A stretch of 64,000 nt of DNA from CBDHCC01 sp965261015 (lineage in GTDB: Bacteria > Pseudomonadota > Alphaproteobacteria > Sphingomonadales > Sphingomonadaceae). The position numbers and the translations under genes are program-made. The notes under the pieces are model-generated. The model searched no databases and was not told the origin of the DNA. It saw nothing but the letters and a program-made list of their open reading frames with translations. Positions 61,656-64,000 of the stretch are shown here, one piece after another (position 1 is the stretch's first letter; every line of letters begins with the position of its first letter). The stretch spans positions 1,426,001-1,490,000 of the forward strand of contig CBDHCC010000001.1 in the NCBI GenBank assembly GCA_965261015.1, read 5' to 3'.

Positions 61656-63038
61656 CTACTCCCCTTCCCCGCGCAGATCGGTCAGTCCGAGGAGCTTCAG
61701 TTTGCGGTGGAGTGCGGACCGCTCCATTCCCACGAAGGTGGCCGTGCGGGAGATGTTGCCCGAGAAGCGCTGCACTTGGATGCGCAGATATTCTCGCTCG
61801 AACGTCTCGCGCGCCTCGCGCAGCGGCGCGGCCATCAGCCCGGCCCCGCCGCCCTGCCCGCCTATTCCGGCGTGATCGCCCAACACCTCCCGCGGGAGAG
61901 CGTCCACTTCCACCACCTCGCCACTCACGGGCGCCATGATGACGATCCGTTCGACCACATTGCGAAGCTCCCGGACGTTCCCGGGCCAGTCGTGCGCTTG
62001 CAGCGCGGCCACCGCGTCGTTGGCGAGGCGCAGCGGGCGCAGACGGCGTTCGCTCGCGAACCGCGTCAGGAACCGCTCGACGAGCGGCGGCACGTCTTCG
62101 CGCCGCGCCGCCAGCGGCGGAATGCGTACGGGAACGACGTTCAGGCGGTAGAACAGGTCTTCGCGGAACGAGCGATCGGCGATCGCCTCCTCCAATTCCC
62201 GCGCGCTTGACGAGACCACCCGCACATCCACCCGCACCTGCCGTTGCCCGCCGATCCGCGTGAAGCTCTGGTCCGACAGAACGCGCAGGATCTTGGCCTG
62301 CGCCTGAAGCGGCATGTCGGCCACCTCGTCCAGGAACAGGGTGCCGCCATGCGCCTTTTCCATCAGCCCGGGCGTGGCCACGCCGTCCGGCCGTTCGGAC
62401 CCGAACAGCGCTTCTTCGACGCGCTCCGGCTCCATGCTGGCGGAAGGCACGACGACGAAGGGCTGATCGGCGCGCCCGGACCAGGCGTGCAGCAGACGGG
62501 CCGCGACCTCCTTGCCGACGCCGGCTGGCCCGGTGACCAGCACGCGGCTGTTCGTCGACGCCACCCGCTTCAACAGCGCGCGCGCGGCGTTGATCGCGGT
62601 GGAGTTGCCGGTGAGCTCGTCCTCCACCCCGACATGGGCCCGCAACGCCTCGTTCTCCCGCCGCAGGCGCTGGGTTTCCGTGGCGCGCGCCACCAGGCGC
62701 AGCAGCTGCGCGCTGTCGAACGGCTTTTCGATGAAGTCACTGGCGCCGCGGCTGATGGCCGCCACCGCGGTGTCGAGCGTGCCGTGGCCCGAGATCATCA
62801 GGACCGGCAGATCGGGATCGCGCTTCTTGATCTGTTCCAGCAGTTCGAGGCCGTCCAGGCGAGAGCCGCTCAACCAGACATCCAGAAGGACTAGCGAGGG
62901 TCGCCGACTGTCCACCTCGTCCAGGGCGGCGTCGCTGTTGCTGGCGGTGCGCGTCTGGTAGCCTTCGTCCTCCAGCACGCCGCTGACCAGGTCGCGAATG
63001 TCGCGTTCGTCGTCGACGATCAAGATATCGAGTGCCAT
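61656..63038 (-). CDS. ntrX: NtrX response regulator
   Basis: 460 aa from ATG 63038. Receiver domain with D10, D53 (LVLLDVWLSGS) and the Lys in DFIEKPFDS; AAA+ central domain with Walker A VTGPAGVGKEVAARLL and Walker B GGTLFLDEVADMP; C-terminal Fis-type helix-turn-helix (SRTATFVGMERSALHRKLKLLG). The GAFTGA loop needed to contact sigma-54 is absent (ERPDGVATPGLM stands in its place), as known for NtrX proteins, so it likely does not activate sigma-54 promoters. It works with NtrY in nitrogen/redox and envelope control. It is 13 bp downstream of ntrY. Confidence 0.95.
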   Translation of the reverse strand: MALDILIVDDERDIRDLVSGVLEDEGYQTRTASNSDAALDEVDSRRPSLVLLDVWLSGSRLDGLELLEQIKKRDPDLPVLMISGHGTLDTAVAAISRGASDFIEKPFDSAQLLRLVARATETQRLRRENEALRAHVGVEDELTGNSTAINAARALLKRVASTNSRVLVTGPAGVGKEVAARLLHAWSGRADQPFVVVPSASMEPERVEEALFGSERPDGVATPGLMEKAHGGTLFLDEVADMPLQAQAKILRVLSDQSFTRIGGQRQVRVDVRVVSSSARELEEAIADRSFREDLFYRLNVVPVRIPPLAARREDVPPLVERFLTRFASERRLRPLRLANDAVAALQAHDWPGNVRELRNVVERIVIMAPVSGEVVEVDALPREVLGDHAGIGGQGGGAGLMAAPLREARETFEREYLRIQVQRFSGNISRTATFVGMERSALHRKLKLLGLTDLRGEGE

Positions 63039-63051
63039 TCCGCGCCCTCCT

Positions 63052-64000
63052 TCAGGCGGCCTGTTCGTGGAGGCCGTCGGCCGATTGCGACGCGAGCGCG
63101 TCCAGGTCGAAGCGCAGCATGACGGTCGCGCCACCGCCGGGGGCGGGCACGAGCGCCATGGTGCCGCCATGCTCCTCCACGATCTTCTTGACGATCGGCA
63201 GGCCCAGACCGGTGCCCTTCGCGTGCGTGGTGACGTAGGGTTCCATTAAGTCGGTGCGGTCCGCCGGCAGGCCTGGGCCGCTGTCGGTCACCTGCACGCT
63301 CGCAATCCCCTCCTGAGCGCTGACGGCGACGGTCACGGACCGCTCCGTCGCGCTGTCCGGCAGCCGGCCGATCGCCTCGGCGGCGTTCTTCAGGACGTTG
63401 GTCATGGCCTGGCCGATCTGGCGGCCGTCGCACACCATGCGGACCTCGTCGCGTGTGCCCCAGCGCCAGGCGATCTCCGGATGGGCGATCTCCTGCAGGA
63501 ACACGGATTGCCGGATCAGTTCGGTCAGCGATTCCTCGCGGAACACAGGCTTCGGCATTCGAGCGAACGAAGAGAACTCGTCGATCATGCGACGCAGGTC
63601 GCCGACCTGTCGCCGAATGGTGTCCGTCAGCTGGGCGAAGGTCGTGTCCTCTGGCGGCAGGTTCCGGCCATAGCGCCGGTTCAGCCGCTCGGCTGCGAGC
63701 TGGATGGGTGTGAGTGGATTCTTGATCTCGTGCGCGATGCGACGCGCCACGTCGGCCCAGGCCGCGCGACGCTGGTCGGCCAGCCGATCCGTGATGTCGT
63801 CGAAGGTCAGGACCCAGCCGGCCCCGTCCCGCACCTTGTTGGCGGCAACCGTTCGCCGGGTCGCGCCCACCGGCAGCTCGAGGATCGCGGACGCCGCCGG
63901 CCCGACCACGAAGGCGTCGAGTTCGGGAGAGACGTCGGCGAGCGCGGGACCATCGTCCAGGTCCGCCGCCCCGAACAGTTCGCGCGCGATCCGGTTCATC
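63052..64000 (-). CDS. ntrY: NtrY sensor histidine kinase (5' part outside window)
   Basis: The C-terminal 315 or so residues of NtrY. A PAS domain tail (ELPVGATRRTVAANKV, VLTFDDITD) is followed by HisKA with the phosphoacceptor His in ARRIAHEIKNPLTPIQLAAERL, and a complete ATPase domain: NVLKNAAEAIG (N box), DSGPGLPADRTDLMEPYVTT (G1/F), GTGLGLPIVKKIVEEHGG (G2). The frame is open through the window end, so the HAMP domain and membrane part lie beyond 64000. NtrX is its partner. Confidence 0.93.
   Translation of the reverse strand, partial: MNRIARELFGAADLDDGPALADVSPELDAFVVGPAASAILELPVGATRRTVAANKVRDGAGWVLTFDDITDRLADQRRAAWADVARRIAHEIKNPLTPIQLAAERLNRRYGRNLPPEDTTFAQLTDTIRRQVGDLRRMIDEFSSFARMPKPVFREESLTELIRQSVFLQEIAHPEIAWRWGTRDEVRMVCDGRQIGQAMTNVLKNAAEAIGRLPDSATERSVTVAVSAQEGIASVQVTDSGPGLPADRTDLMEPYVTTHAKGTGLGLPIVKKIVEEHGGTMALVPAPGGGATVMLRFDLDALASQSADGLHEQAA

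Overview
This window is ordinary chromosome from a GC-rich alphaproteobacterium, most likely a member of the Sphingomonadaceae (Sphingomonas or a close relative). The evidence is: the block ntrY-ntrX-hfq-hflX facing mazG; a CckA-type hybrid kinase beside recA and alaS; an Hfq with two fused Sm domains; a bamA-skp-fabZ cluster with no lpxD, lpxA or lpxB (sphingomonads carry glycosphingolipid instead of LPS); two GTTC-N7-GTTC sites of the alphaproteobacterial LexA type; and frequent GTG starts. No prophage, insertion sequence, integrase or CRISPR array was seen. Gene packing is very tight: only the pssA-rpsB interval exceeds 300 bp, and it holds a small gene.

Layout. 1-9396: a phospholipase D-like protein cut by the window edge converges on a minus-strand run of cysK, an MFS transporter, a lipoprotein, an alpha/beta hydrolase, an L,D-transpeptidase, a UvrD-type helicase, rsmD and an rluB-like gene. 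9412-14060: a response regulator, a secreted repeat protein, a degenerate histidine-kinase-like protein and a polysaccharide deacetylase. 14113-21075: the most unusual region, with a CHASE2-GGDEF-EAL protein, a FecR-domain protein with a very long low-complexity tail, and a divergent ShlB/FhaC-type outer-membrane protein, bounded by two tRNA genes. 21125-32918: ppk2, a lytic transglycosylase, dapA-smpB-DUF2062, cckA with a one-domain receiver gene, recA with an SOS box, a VOC protein and alaS. 33022-37935: a Kef-type antiporter, icd, psd-pssA and a 72-aa membrane protein.

38148-50393: rpsB-tsf, then pyrH-frr-uppS-cdsA-dxr-rseP joined mostly by start/stop overlaps, then bamA-skp-fabZ, rpmE and moeA. 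This couples translation factors to isoprenoid, phospholipid and envelope assembly. 50404-59853: tRNA-Ser, then a cell-wall and replication cluster (MltB-like, rlpA, a D,D-carboxypeptidase, tmk, holB, metG, tatD, an MBL-fold protein, a retropepsin-like protease) and mazG. 59748-64000: hflX, tandem hfq, ntrX and the 3' part of ntrY on the minus strand.

The best candidates for something little described are the FecR / ShlB / CHASE2-EAL locus, which looks like a secretion or envelope-signalling unit without a recognisable exoprotein, and the tandem Hfq whose second domain has lost distal-face residues. No computation or database search was run. Assignments rest on motif recognition and gene order, and start sites are choices made from start codons, family length and visible ribosome-binding sites.
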